A stretch of 64,000 nt of DNA from JAXLRU01 sp046330935. GTDB lineage: Bacteria > Actinomycetota > Actinomycetes > Actinomycetales > Kineosporiaceae. The DNA lies in the NCBI GenBank assembly GCA_046330935.1, contig JAXLRU010000002.1:1116001-1180000 (forward strand). The letters run 5' to 3'. This document shows positions 1-8,677 of the stretch, piece after piece. Position 1 is the stretch's first letter; the number at the start of each line of letters is the position of its first letter. The position numbers and the translations under genes are program-made. The notes under the pieces were generated by a model that was not told the DNA's origin, did no database searches, and worked only from the letters and a program-made list of their open reading frames with translations.

Positions 1-432
1 GGTGGGTCCTGAGGAACTGCGGGAAGTCCCGGGTGGGGGAGCGGCGGGTGGATCTCCTGGAGTTCACGAGGCGCTTCCCGGCGGGGCGGCTGACGGAGCG
101 GGGGGACGTCGTGTTCGTGGTGTCGCCGCGCCCGGCCGCCTTCGTGGACGTCGACGGTGGCGCAGTCGTGCAGGCGCCGGCTCGGGTGCTGCGCGCGACC
201 CGCGAGGGGGAGGCGACGCTGCTGCCGCAGCTGTTGGCCGAGGCCGTGGCGGAGGCGGCCAGGTCGGGTGGGGTGGCGCGTCGCGACTACCGCCGATGGG
301 TGGTGCCGCTGGTGTCGGCCGCGCAGCGGGAGGCGTTGCGTCAGGCGCTGGCGGTGCTGGACGCCGAGCGGCGGGCGCTGCGGGAGCGGCTGGGGCGAGC
401 TGGACGCGGCCGAGGCGGCACTGACGGGGTGA
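1..432 (+). CDS. Partial hypothetical protein, frameshifted near its 3' end
   Basis: The frame is open from the left edge, so the true start may lie outside the window; a GTG at 33 is the first internal candidate. The protein is Arg/Ala/Glu-rich, ends in a predicted helix rich in Leu, Glu and Arg, and has no motif I recognise. Reading switches frame near position 394, where a run of four G replaces an expected three; the shifted frame then gives a sensible end (GELDAAEAALTG) with a TGA at 430-432. Without the shift the frame would run straight on into the hsdM start. It sits 117 bp upstream of hsdM and may belong to the same transcript, but no role in restriction can be inferred from it. Confidence 0.4.
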
Positions 433-548
433 CGAGCGGCGCGGTGGTCGTGGTGCCGGGCGGTGCGCCGCCGTGGGGTCCGCGAGGCGGGCGGATGTGC
501 TGGTCGATTGATCTGTTGCTGGTTCAGATGAAGGAAGAGGTCGGGCTG

Positions 549-2166
549 ATGCCTCCCCGGAAGCGGGCGGCGGCGCCGCAGGCTGCGTCGACGATGAAGG
601 AACTGAAGGACACGTTGTGGAAGGCCGCGGACAAGCTCCGCGGGTCGATGAACGCCTCGCAGTACAAGGACGTCGTGCTCGGCCTCGTGTTCCTGAAGTA
701 CGTGTCGGACGCGTTCGAGGAGCGCCGCGAGCAGCTGCGCGCCGAACTCGTTGCGGACGGGGTGGACGCGGCCGACATCGAGGGCGACCTCAACGACCTG
801 GACGAGTACACGGGCGCGAACGTGTTCTGGGTGCCGCCGACGGCGGCGGCAGTACCTGGCGGAGAACGCGAAGGGCCTGCCCGCGCAGGGCGGCCAGCCG
901 GGGAAGACGATCGGCGAGCTGATCGACGACGCCATGGACCTGCTGGCCGGCTCCAACCGGGCGCTGAAGGGCGCTGCCGCGGGAGTTCAACCGGGACTCG
1001 GTGGATCAGCGCCGGCTGGAGGGGCTGCTGGACCTGCTCAGCGGCGCCCGCTTCTCCGGGGCAGGGGCGGCGAAGGCCCGCGACCTGCTGGGAGGTGTAC
1101 GAGTACTTCCTGGAGAAGTTCGCCCGCGCCGAGGGCAAGCGCGGCGGGGAGTTCTTCACCCCGCCGAGCGTCGTGCGCACGATCGTCGAAGGGTGCTCGA
1201 GCCGACCTCGGGGCGCGTGTACGACCCGGCCTGCGGGTCGGGCGGCATGTTCGTGCAGGCGGAGAAGTTCCTGCTGGCTCATCGCGCCGACAAGACCGCG
1301 ATCAGCGTGTACGAGGGCAAGGGCGAACGGCGCGGCTGGCGGTGAACCTCGCCATCCACGGGCTGAACGGCAACCTCGGCGCGGTGTGGGGCGACACGTT
1401 CGCCCAGGACCTGCACGCGGGCGTGGAGATGGACTACGTGATGTCGAACCCGCCGTTCAACATCAAGGACTGGGTGCGCCGCGAGGACGACCCGCGCTGG
1501 CGCTACGGCGTGCCGCCCTCGGGCAACGCGAACTACGCGTGGATGCAGCACATCCTCAGCAAGCTCGCCCCCGGCGGGTCGGCGAACGTGGTGATGAACG
1601 GGTCGATGTCGACCAGTCCGGCGGCGAGGGCGAGATCCGGGCCCAGTTCGTCGAGTCGGATCTCGTGCCGCAGTCGCGATGCCGACGCAGCTGTTCCGCA
1701 GCACCGGCATTCCTGCTGCGTCTGGTTCTTCGCCAAGGACAAGGGGCCCGGCTCCCAAGAAGGATTCTCCCGGTGGACCGGCGCGGGCAGGTGCTGTTCA
1801 TCGACGCGCGGTCGCTCGGGTTCGCGGCCATGGCCGACCGCGCCGAGCGGCAGTTCACCGACGCCGACATCGCCCATCGCGATACGTTCAAGCTTGGCGC
1901 GTAGCACGGCGGCTTCGGCAGTGGAGGAAGCGACGTACGACGACGTCGCTGGGTTCTGCAGGTCGTGACCACGGCCGAAATCCGCGTGGCCGAGTACGCG
2001 CGACGCCGGGTCGGTACGTCGGGGCGGCCGAGGTCCAGGAGGACGGCGAGCCGTTGGAGGAGAAGATCCAGCGCCTGACCAAGGAGCTTGCCCAGCTCAG
2101 ATGGACGAGTCGGCGCGGCTCGACGCGCTGGTCCGCGATCAGTTGGGCCGGGTGTGCGATGAGTGA
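549..2166 (+). pseudogene. hsdM: Type I restriction-modification DNA methyltransferase subunit HsdM, multiply frameshifted
   Basis: HsdM is the N6-adenine methyltransferase subunit of type I systems, using S-adenosylmethionine and acting in complex with HsdS. The N-terminal helical domain is clear (KDTLWKAADKLRGSMNASQY, then VLGLVFLKYVSDAFEERR), as are the SAM motif DPACGSGGMF near 1225 and the catalytic NPPF motif near 1449, plus the usual FFAKDKG and VLFIDARSLGF segments. However, these pieces lie in all three frames: I count at least ten indels between about 840 and 1960, for example near 845, 976, 1086, 1189, 1320, 1618, 1670, 1718, 1760 and 1880. ATG 549 is preferred over ATG 528 because AGGAAGAGG lies just upstream. 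Summed, the frames give a normal HsdM length of about 530 residues with no missing domain, which favours base-calling errors over old decay. Confidence 0.85.
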
Positions 2167-3358
2167 GCGCTTACCTGAGCCTCGCCGAGATTTGCGCCCA
2201 GGGCGGCGGTGGGATCAGACGGGTCCCTTCGGATCGCAACTGCATACGAATATTGAGCGACGGTGTTCCCGTTGTGATGCCACAAGACTTGATAGGTGGG
2301 CGGATCTCGACTGTGAACATTTCCCGAGTTACTGATGCTCGGGCGAAAGACCTGAAGCGCCATCGCTTGAAGCTGGGAAGCATCGTTTACTCCCGTCGAG
2401 GGGACGTTACGCGCAAGGCTCTTGTTCGCGAGGCGAACGTCGGCTGGCTGTGTGGCACTGGGTGCCTCAAGATCGACCTTGGTCCGCGCCCTGCGGTGAG
2501 GCCCACTTGGCCTACTTTCTCGACTTGAGCGCGATCCGTGAATGGGTCGTTCAGCAGGCCGTTGGTGCCACCATGCTCGTCCGAACACGGGAATCCTTGG
2601 CCACGTGGTAGAGCCCCGAGCGGTGGGGAGGCAATCGGCAATCGGTCGTGTGCGTCCTCAGCGCCCTCGACGAAAAGATCGCAGCCAACGCTGAGGTGCT
2701 GCTGGCCGCCGGTCGACTGGCCCGCGTATCTGTCACTCAGGCATTGAGGCAGGCAGAGAGCGGGGCAGTGGCCGACGGTGCTGCACTGCTGGTTCGGGGT
2801 ATCGCACCAAAGTACGTAGATGGTGACTCTGGCGTGCTCGTGTTGAACCAGAAGTGCGTGCGAGGTGGCCGTGTGGTCGCCGGGCCTGGCCGCCGGACTT
2901 CAGTCGCTCCGCGCGAGAAGCTGCTCAAGCCGTACGACACACTCGTCAACTCGACTGGAATGGGCACTCTGGGGCGGGCGGCGGTGTGGACGCGAAACGA
3001 TGAAGTGACGGTTGACTCTCACATCACGATCGTTAGATTCGACCCGTCACGGACGGACGTCGCTTTCGCCGCATGGTCGCTCGCGATGCGTGAGAAGGAA
3101 ATTGAGGAGCTGGGGGAGGGAAGCACAGGGCAGACCGAACTCAAGCGCCAGGACCTCGCTAGGCTGACCTTCCCGCTACCGAACATAGACGTGCAGCGGC
3201 GGGTCGGTGGACAACTCCGTGAGCTAGGTCAGCTCTGCGATGCCAAGGAAGACGAGAACGCCAAGCTCGCAGAACTGCGGGACACCCTGCTCGGACCGCT
3301 CATGTCCGGCAGGCTGAAGATCAAGGACGCCGAGCGCGTCGTGGAGGAGGTTGTCTGA
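2163..3358 (+). pseudogene. hsdS: Type I restriction-modification specificity subunit HsdS, frameshifted in its first half
   Basis: HsdS carries two target-recognition domains (TRDs) that set the DNA recognition sequence of the HsdRMS complex. The start overlaps the hsdM stop: GTG 2163 or ATG 2159. A TRD1 core is visible (GPFGSQLHT in one frame, then DGVPVVMPQDLIGGRIS in another), followed by the conserved spacer around 2660 (ALDEKIAANAEVLLA) and a second TRD ending in TELKRQDLARLTFPLPN and the C-terminal repeat (LAELRDTLLGPLMSGRL). Frame changes are needed near 2215, 2252, 2505 and about 2600-2650; the last 700 bp are uninterrupted. Base composition falls well below that of the neighbours in the TRDs, as is usual for exchangeable specificity domains. 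Confidence 0.8.
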
Positions 3359-3359
3359 C

Positions 3360-6300
3360 ATGACGACGGCGGGGGACGGCACGACGTCCGCACTCGACAC
3401 ATTCAGCGCGTCGCCTCCCTCGGAGGCCGAGCTTGAGCTGTCGGTGCTCGAACAGCTCGCGGACCTCCACGACTGGCCGTTGGCGCACGGCAAGCAGATC
3501 GCCCCCGGCTCGGGCGAGCGCGACACCTGGGACGACCTCATCCTGCGCGGGCGATTCGAGCGGGCACTGCGCAAGCTGAACCCCGCCGTCCCCGCCGTGC
3601 AGATCACGAACGCGGTCGCGGAGATCCTCCGCCCCACGTCCGAGGACGCGATCACCGAGAACGAGCGGATCCACCGGTTCCTCACCGAGGGCTACCGGGG
3701 CGCGTCGTGGATCGACACTGACGGCGTCCAGCAGAACCCGACGATCCGCTTGGTCAGCGCCGAGGAGTCCGACAACGACTGGCTCGCCGTCAACCAGGTG
3801 ACCGTGCGGCAGCGCGACGTCGAACGCCGGTTCGACGTCGTCCTCTACTGCAACGGGCTGCCCGTCGCGATCGTCGAGCTCAAGCGCTCCGGCAGCGCCC
3901 ACGCCGGTCTCGCCTCGGCGCACCGGCAGCTGCAGTCCTACGTCCACGACCTGCCGACCGTGTTCCGCTGCTGCGTCCTCACCGTCGTCAGCGACGGCGT
4001 CACCGCCAAGTACGGCACCCCGTTCACGCCCCTGCACCACTTCTCCCCGTGGAACGTCGACGACGACGGCCATCCCCTCGACGTCACCGGCATCGAAGGC
4101 GAGCCGACGCCGGCGGCCGGGCCCGACGACGTCCGCGGCACCGCCCTGGAGAACCTCATCGACGGCGTCTTCAACCAGACCCGGTTCCTGCAGCTCCTCC
4201 GCGACTTCGTCGCCTTCGACGAGGGCACCCACCTGGCCAAGCGGATCGCCAAGCCGCACCAGTACTTCGCCGTCACCCATGCCGTCGGCGCGACCGTCAA
4301 GGCCGTCGCCACCGACGGCAAGGCCGGCGTCGTCTGGCACACCCAGGGCTCCGGCAAGTCGATGGAGATGGAGCTCTACACCCACGCCGTCCAGACCCAC
4401 CCGAAGCTGCGCAACCCCACGGTCGTCGTCGTCACCGACCGCACCGAACTCGACGGGCAGCTGTTCGACGCGTTCTCCGCGAGCAAGCTGCTGCCCGACC
4501 GGCCCACCGCGATCACCAGCCGCACCGAGCTGCGCCGCGAACTCAGCGAGCGCGCCACCGGCGGCGTCTACTTCACGACCCTGCAGAAGTTCGGCCTCAC
4601 CGCCGACGAGCGCGCCGCGGGGGAGAACCACCCGCTGCTCACCGACCGCAGCAACGTCATCGTCATCGTCGACGAGGCGCACCGCTCCCACTACGACGAC
4701 CTCGACGGCTACGCGAGGCACCTGCGCGACGCCCTGCCCCGCGCCACCCTCATCGCGTTCACCGGGACGCCGATCAGCGCCAAGGAGCGCAACACCCGTC
4801 AGGTGTTCGGCCCCTACATCGACATCTACGACCTCACTCGCGCCGTCAACGACGGCGCCACCGTGCCCGTCGTGTTCGAGCCGCGCCTGATCAAGGTCAC
4901 CCTCGCCGACGGCGTCACGCCCGAGGATCTCGACGCGACCGCCGACCGGCTCACCGACGGGCTCGACGACGTCGAACGCGAGAAGGTCGAGCGCAGCGTC
5001 GCCGTCATCAACGCCGTCTACGGGGCCCCCGCCCGGCTCGCCCAGCTCGCCGACGACCTGATCACGCACTGGGAGCAGCGGCGGCAGGCGATCGCGTCGT
5101 CACTCGACGGCCCCGGCAAGGCGATGATCGTCTGCGGGACCCGCGACATCTGCGCGCGGCTCTACGAGGCCCTGATCGAGCGGCGGCCCGACTGGCACTC
5201 CGACGACCTCGACCGCGGCGTTGTCAAGGTCGTCTACAGCGGCGACCGCACCGATCCCGACCCCGTGATCCGGCACGTGCGGCGCGACAGCCAGAACAAG
5301 GCGATCAAGGCCCGGCTCAAGGACCCCGACGACGAGCTGCAGCTCGTGATCGTCAAAGACATGATGCTCACCGGCTTCGACGCCCCGCCCCTGCACACCC
5401 TCTACCTCGACCGGCCGCTCAAGGGGGCACTGCTGATGCAGACCCTCGCCCGGGTCAACCGGACCTTCCGCGGCAAGCCCGCCGGCCTGCTCGTCGCCTA
5501 CGCACCGCTGGCCGACAACCTGCGCGCTGCCCTGTCCGAGTACACCGCCACCGACCAGGCGACCAAGCCGCTCGGGCGCGACCTCACCGAGGAGCTGTCC
5601 GTCGCCCGGGCGCTGCTCGGGCAGCTCGACGCGCTCACCGCCGCCTTCGACTGGCGCAAGCGGCACGCCGACCTCGCCTCACGCGGCGACAAGCACCCCT
5701 ACCAGCGCGTCCTGCACGAGTTGGTGAACTGGCTGCGCGACCCCCGCACCCCCGGCAACGAGATCCCTCCCGGGGCCGATGCGGCCGAGGCCGAGGGCGC
5801 CACCCTGCGCAGTCGCTTCCGTGCCCTGGCCAGCGGGTTGGGTCGCGCGTGGGCGCTGTGCGCGGCGTCGGGGCAGCTCGAGGACGTGCGACCCGCCGTC
5901 CGGTTCTACGAAGAGGCCCGCGTCTGGATGGCGAAGCTCGACGCCAACGAGCGCGAGAGCCGCGGGCTGCCCGTGCCCGAGGAGGTCGCCCGGCTGCTGT
6001 CGCAGGCCATCGCCGAGGCCACGGAGGCCGGGGACGTCCTCGACATCTACGCCGCCGCCGGCATGCCCCGGCCCCGCCTCGACCAGCTCGGCCCCGAGTA
6101 CGTCGCCCAGGCCCAGCAGGCCGAGAACCCCCACCTGGCCGTCGAGGCCCTGCGCGACCTCATCGCCGCCGAGGCGATCAAGGCGACCGGCAGCAACGTG
6201 ATCAGGCAGCGGGCATTCTCCGACCGGCTCGCCGAGCTGATGCGCAAGTACACCAACCAGCAGCTGACCAGCGCCGAGGTCATCGCCGAACTGGTCGAGA

Positions 6301-6647
6301 TGGCCAAGGACGTGCACGCCGAACGCACCCGCGGCGACTCGTTCACCCCGCCCCTGAACATCGACGAGCTGACGTTCCTCGACGCCGTGGCCCTCAACGA
6401 GTCCGCCGTCACCGAACTGGGGGAGGGGGTGCTCGCCGACATCGCCCGCGACATCGTCGCCGTCATGCGGCGCGACGTCCGCACCGACTGGACCGTGCGC
6501 GACGACGTCCGGGCGAAGCTGCGGACCACGTTGAAGCGGGTGCTGCGCAGGCACGGTTACCCGCCGGACCGTCAGCCTGAGGCCGTGAAGCGGGTGATGG
6601 ACCAGATGGAAGCCATGGCCCCGCGCTTCGCGCAGGAGCAGGTGTGA
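3360..6647 (+). CDS. hsdR: Type I restriction endonuclease subunit HsdR, intact
   Basis: This is the 1095-residue motor and nuclease subunit of a type I system; it translocates and cleaves unmodified DNA when bound to HsdM/HsdS. The N-terminal nuclease core has D159 followed by E173-L-K175 (VAIVELKRS), the PD-(D/E)xK pattern. The SF2 motor shows Walker A GSGKS at 330-334, DEAH at 438-441, FTGTPI as motif III, and a C-terminal helicase lobe with DMMLTGFDAPPLHTLYLDRPLKG split by typical motif V/VI residues (QTLARVNRTFRG). The length is normal for HsdR. ATG 3360 is two bases after the hsdS stop; TTG 3351 would overlap it. Unlike hsdM and hsdS, this reading frame has no interruption, and GC content is typical of the window. 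Confidence 0.95.
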   Translation: MTTAGDGTTSALDTFSASPPSEAELELSVLEQLADLHDWPLAHGKQIAPGSGERDTWDDLILRGRFERALRKLNPAVPAVQITNAVAEILRPTSEDAITENERIHRFLTEGYRGASWIDTDGVQQNPTIRLVSAEESDNDWLAVNQVTVRQRDVERRFDVVLYCNGLPVAIVELKRSGSAHAGLASAHRQLQSYVHDLPTVFRCCVLTVVSDGVTAKYGTPFTPLHHFSPWNVDDDGHPLDVTGIEGEPTPAAGPDDVRGTALENLIDGVFNQTRFLQLLRDFVAFDEGTHLAKRIAKPHQYFAVTHAVGATVKAVATDGKAGVVWHTQGSGKSMEMELYTHAVQTHPKLRNPTVVVVTDRTELDGQLFDAFSASKLLPDRPTAITSRTELRRELSERATGGVYFTTLQKFGLTADERAAGENHPLLTDRSNVIVIVDEAHRSHYDDLDGYARHLRDALPRATLIAFTGTPISAKERNTRQVFGPYIDIYDLTRAVNDGATVPVVFEPRLIKVTLADGVTPEDLDATADRLTDGLDDVEREKVERSVAVINAVYGAPARLAQLADDLITHWEQRRQAIASSLDGPGKAMIVCGTRDICARLYEALIERRPDWHSDDLDRGVVKVVYSGDRTDPDPVIRHVRRDSQNKAIKARLKDPDDELQLVIVKDMMLTGFDAPPLHTLYLDRPLKGALLMQTLARVNRTFRGKPAGLLVAYAPLADNLRAALSEYTATDQATKPLGRDLTEELSVARALLGQLDALTAAFDWRKRHADLASRGDKHPYQRVLHELVNWLRDPRTPGNEIPPGADAAEAEGATLRSRFRALASGLGRAWALCAASGQLEDVRPAVRFYEEARVWMAKLDANERESRGLPVPEEVARLLSQAIAEATEAGDVLDIYAAAGMPRPRLDQLGPEYVAQAQQAENPHLAVEALRDLIAAEAIKATGSNVIRQRAFSDRLAELMRKYTNQQLTSAEVIAELVEMAKDVHAERTRGDSFTPPLNIDELTFLDAVALNESAVTELGEGVLADIARDIVAVMRRDVRTDWTVRDDVRAKLRTTLKRVLRRHGYPPDRQPEAVKRVMDQMEAMAPRFAQEQV

Positions 6648-6680
6648 GCGAGGACGCACTCTTGCTCGGCCGCCGTCCCG

Positions 6681-7496
6681 TCAGTGTCGCGGCAGCGTGA
6701 CCGGGTCGACGCGGGCCCAGAATTCTTCGCGTGCCGCACGGCGAGCGCCCTCGTGCTGACGGAGGTCGCCAACGGCGCTCTGCACTCGTCGTAGCAGCTC
6801 GGCATCCAAACCGGACGGAATCAGGGGACGGGACAGACGCAGCTCTCCGAGCTCCTCCGCAGTGGCGCGAGACCGCCACTCGTCGGCGAATGCTCTGGCT
6901 GCCTCGGTGACTGCCTCGGGCGCGGCGACGACCGTCGCAGGAGCGGTTTGGCGTTCCAACGCCAGCCGGGAGCCGGGAGCCGCGTGGAACAGGTCCGCCA
7001 GATCATCGAGCTGGCAGTGGCGATCCACCTCGGCCATCAGGCTGCGCGACTGGTTGCCCTCTCTCCCGACGCCCCAGAGCGTCACGTGCAGGCCCAATTC
7101 CTGCGCGGTGACCACCCCCTCCCGCAGGTCCTCGTCGCCGGCCAGGAGGAAGGCGCTGCAGATGGCACGCTCGCGGGCCAGCACTGTCATGTCGCGGTAG
7201 ATGAGACCGTCGACGCCCTTCTGGCGGCCGCCGACGATACGGCCGAGTCGAAGCTTGAGGTCGGGCAGGTCGGAGATCGCCAGCTGTTCACTGGTCGGTA
7301 CCCCGTTGACGGCACCGTCGTACCAATAGGTGCGCAGCGGCGACAAGCCGCAGGCGGCGGCGCGCGTGACCAGCCGATCCAGCGCGGAGGCCACGTCCAA
7401 CGAGACGTCGCCCCGCTTGGCGTCGGGCGCCACGTGAGCCTTGCCGCCTTCGGCGAGCAGATAGCCGGCATCGATGAAGATTGCGAAGCGATCCAA
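6681..7496 (-). CDS. NYN-domain (PIN-like) ribonuclease-type protein
   Basis: A 271-residue protein whose first 150 residues form a NYN/LabA-type PIN-fold domain: IFIDAGY places D9 at the first acidic site, D96 and D102 lie in GVDGLIYRDM, and LLAGDEDL gives D121 and D123. Families with this set are metal-dependent RNases. The C-terminal 100 residues are helical, charged and unassigned. The start is TTG 7496, chosen because GAGGGGG lies 6-7 bases upstream and because the longer frame up to 7712 would run through a perfect terminator hairpin. It is convergent with hsdR and divergent from the DUF3320 fragment. Being beside restriction genes suggests a defence or RNA-decay role, which is inference. 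Its expression is probably controlled by the leader terminator described separately. Confidence 0.8.
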   Translation of the reverse strand: MDRFAIFIDAGYLLAEGGKAHVAPDAKRGDVSLDVASALDRLVTRAAACGLSPLRTYWYDGAVNGVPTSEQLAISDLPDLKLRLGRIVGGRQKGVDGLIYRDMTVLARERAICSAFLLAGDEDLREGVVTAQELGLHVTLWGVGREGNQSRSLMAEVDRHCQLDDLADLFHAAPGSRLALERQTAPATVVAAPEAVTEAARAFADEWRSRATAEELGELRLSRPLIPSGLDAELLRRVQSAVGDLRQHEGARRAAREEFWARVDPVTLPRH

Positions 7497-7518
7497 GAGA
7501 GCCCCCTCGTGCTGAACC

Positions 7519-7543
7519 AAAAAAAGGGCCCCGAAAGGGGCCC
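7519..7543 (-). terminator. Intrinsic terminator inside the NYN gene leader
   Basis: On the minus strand GGGCCCC, loop TTTC, GGGGCCC is followed by seven T. This is a textbook intrinsic terminator, uncommon in DNA this GC-rich. It lies 22 bases before the NYN start codon and about 14 bases after the predicted transcription start, so it would act as an attenuator and not as an end-of-gene signal. No minus-strand gene lies upstream for it to terminate. Confidence 0.8.
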
Positions 7544-7592
7544 AGGCCTCGCGGCCTGACGCCAGGTTAGCCGAGACGCCCCTCGCCTGCAA
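7544..7592 (-). promoter_or_regulatory. Promoter and first leader hairpin of the NYN gene
   Basis: The minus strand has TTGCAG (7587-7592), a 17-base spacer and TAACCT (7564-7569), a good housekeeping-sigma promoter. Transcription would start near 7557, exactly at a small hairpin AGGCC-GCGA-GGCCT (7557-7544) that abuts the terminator hairpin. GGCC segments in the first hairpin could compete for pairing with the terminator stem. Confidence 0.55.
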
Positions 7593-7737
7593 CGCGCCGA
7601 AGCTGAGCGCTCTTCGTCCCCTCGGCGCCTGCGACTGCGCGCGGGCGGAGGTCCCCGCAACGACCTCGACCGTCGACACCTGGACGAAGGCCACCCCGGC
7701 CGTCGGCCCCACCCCCTACGCTGCCGCCAGCAGGAGC

Positions 7738-8319
7738 TTGAGCGAGGGGGCGAGCCCGGCGCTGCCAGGCGAGCAGCCGTATGTGCCCTGGATGGTCCGC
7801 AGCGCCGGTCCGCGTGACGTCCTCGATGCTCTACCTCGGACGGCGAAGCGAGTTCGGTCCGTGATCGAGGATGTCGTCGCGTGCGAGGGGCCCATCCATC
7901 ACGAGAGGCTGGCGAAGCTCGTCGGTTCCGCCTTCGGGTTGTCGAGGGTCACCTCGTCCCGAGCGGCAAGCGTGCTGGCCCTCCTCCCCAGCTCGATGGC
8001 GGGAGACCGAGGCGAGCCCTTTGCGTGGCCTCCTGAACTGGACCACCGTTCCTGGAAGGGCTTCCGCCGTGCGGCCGAGGGGACGGCCCGTCCGATCGAG
8101 TACATCCCCCTCCGCGAGATGGCCAACGCCATGGTGGCACTTGCAGGCACCGCTTATGGCATCCGCGAGGACGAGCTGCTGCGCGAGACGTTGTTGCTGT
8201 TCGGGGGAAAGGCTCTGACCCAGGGGACCCGATCGCGCTTGGACGAAGGGCTGCGGTCGGCGATCGCGGCGGGTCGGCTCGCGGAGCGGGAGGGCCTCAT
8301 CGTCGTTGCCGAGCGTTGA
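7738..8319 (+). CDS. DUF3320 domain fragment (C-terminal piece of a large DUF4011-type helicase)
   Basis: The 193 residues match what I know of the DUF3320 domain at the far C-terminus of very large DUF4011/superfamily 1 helicase proteins: PYVPW near the start, an internal helical segment VIEDVVACEGPIHHERLAKL, FGLSRV, and the closing LREMANAMVALAG...LRETLLLFGGKALTQGT. The helicase motor that normally precedes this domain is absent; only 25 bp upstream the sequence is already intergenic with respect to the NYN promoter. The start is uncertain: TTG 7738 has AGGAG too close, and GTG 7783 or ATG 7792 are alternatives. It is most likely a remnant left by deletion or insertion of the NYN gene, or a free-standing accessory domain. 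Confidence 0.6.
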   Translation: MSEGASPALPGEQPYVPWMVRSAGPRDVLDALPRTAKRVRSVIEDVVACEGPIHHERLAKLVGSAFGLSRVTSSRAASVLALLPSSMAGDRGEPFAWPPELDHRSWKGFRRAAEGTARPIEYIPLREMANAMVALAGTAYGIREDELLRETLLLFGGKALTQGTRSRLDEGLRSAIAAGRLAEREGLIVVAER

Positions 8320-8332
8320 GAGGAACGCAGTC

Positions 8333-8362
8333 TTGGCAACACGAGCTACATCTACCTAGACT
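8333..8362 (+). promoter_or_regulatory. Promoter of the toxin-antitoxin operon, giving a leaderless transcript
   Basis: TTGGCA (8333-8338), an 18-base spacer and TAGACT (8357-8362). The A of the ATG at 8369 is 7 bases after the -10 hexamer, so the predicted transcript begins at the start codon itself. No Shine-Dalgarno sequence is present before that ATG, which agrees with leaderless translation. Confidence 0.65.
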
Positions 8363-8368
8363 TGCAAC

Positions 8369-8677
8369 ATGACTGTGCGCGTACCCATCAGCGTGGCGTC
8401 TCGCAAAGGCGTGTCGGGCCTGGTCGACGCCGCGGAGCGCGAGTCGGTACTCCTCACCAGCCACGGGCGTGCCGTGGCGCGGGTGGACGGCCCTGAGCGG
8501 GTCGAGGAGATCGCGCGCGAGGTCCGCGAGGCGCGGCTCGCCGTCCTGGACGCCGCAGCAGAGTTGGTGGCGGGCCGGGCCGGGCGCCTCTCGCTCGACG
8601 AGGTCTGCGGACGGCTCGGGCTGGACGCCGCGTCCATCAGGGCCGAGGCCGCTGATCGAGCCCGCCGCGGCGTATGA
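8369..8677 (+). CDS. Phd/YefM-like antitoxin
   Basis: A 102-residue protein. The N-terminal half resembles prevent-host-death antitoxins: a short strand (VRVPISVA), a helix (GVSGLVDAAERE), then VLLTSHGRAVARV, the usual position of the conserved GRPVAVL segment, followed by a long helix. The C-terminal part contains a second helical segment ending near DAASIRAEAADRARRGV. In the family this DNA-binding antitoxin neutralises a RelE-type toxin and represses its own promoter. Its stop overlaps the next start (ATGA at 8674), the usual coupling of antitoxin and toxin genes. The start is fixed by the promoter geometry just upstream. Confidence 0.7.
   Translation: MTVRVPISVASRKGVSGLVDAAERESVLLTSHGRAVARVDGPERVEEIAREVREARLAVLDAAAELVAGRAGRLSLDEVCGRLGLDAASIRAEAADRARRGV

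Noticed and set aside
3321..6659. Long open frames opposite or out of frame with hsdR (minus 3321-5069, plus 4049-6580, minus 5679-6659)
   Set aside because: HsdR explains the whole region with all expected motifs; the others are Arg- or Gly-rich shadows.
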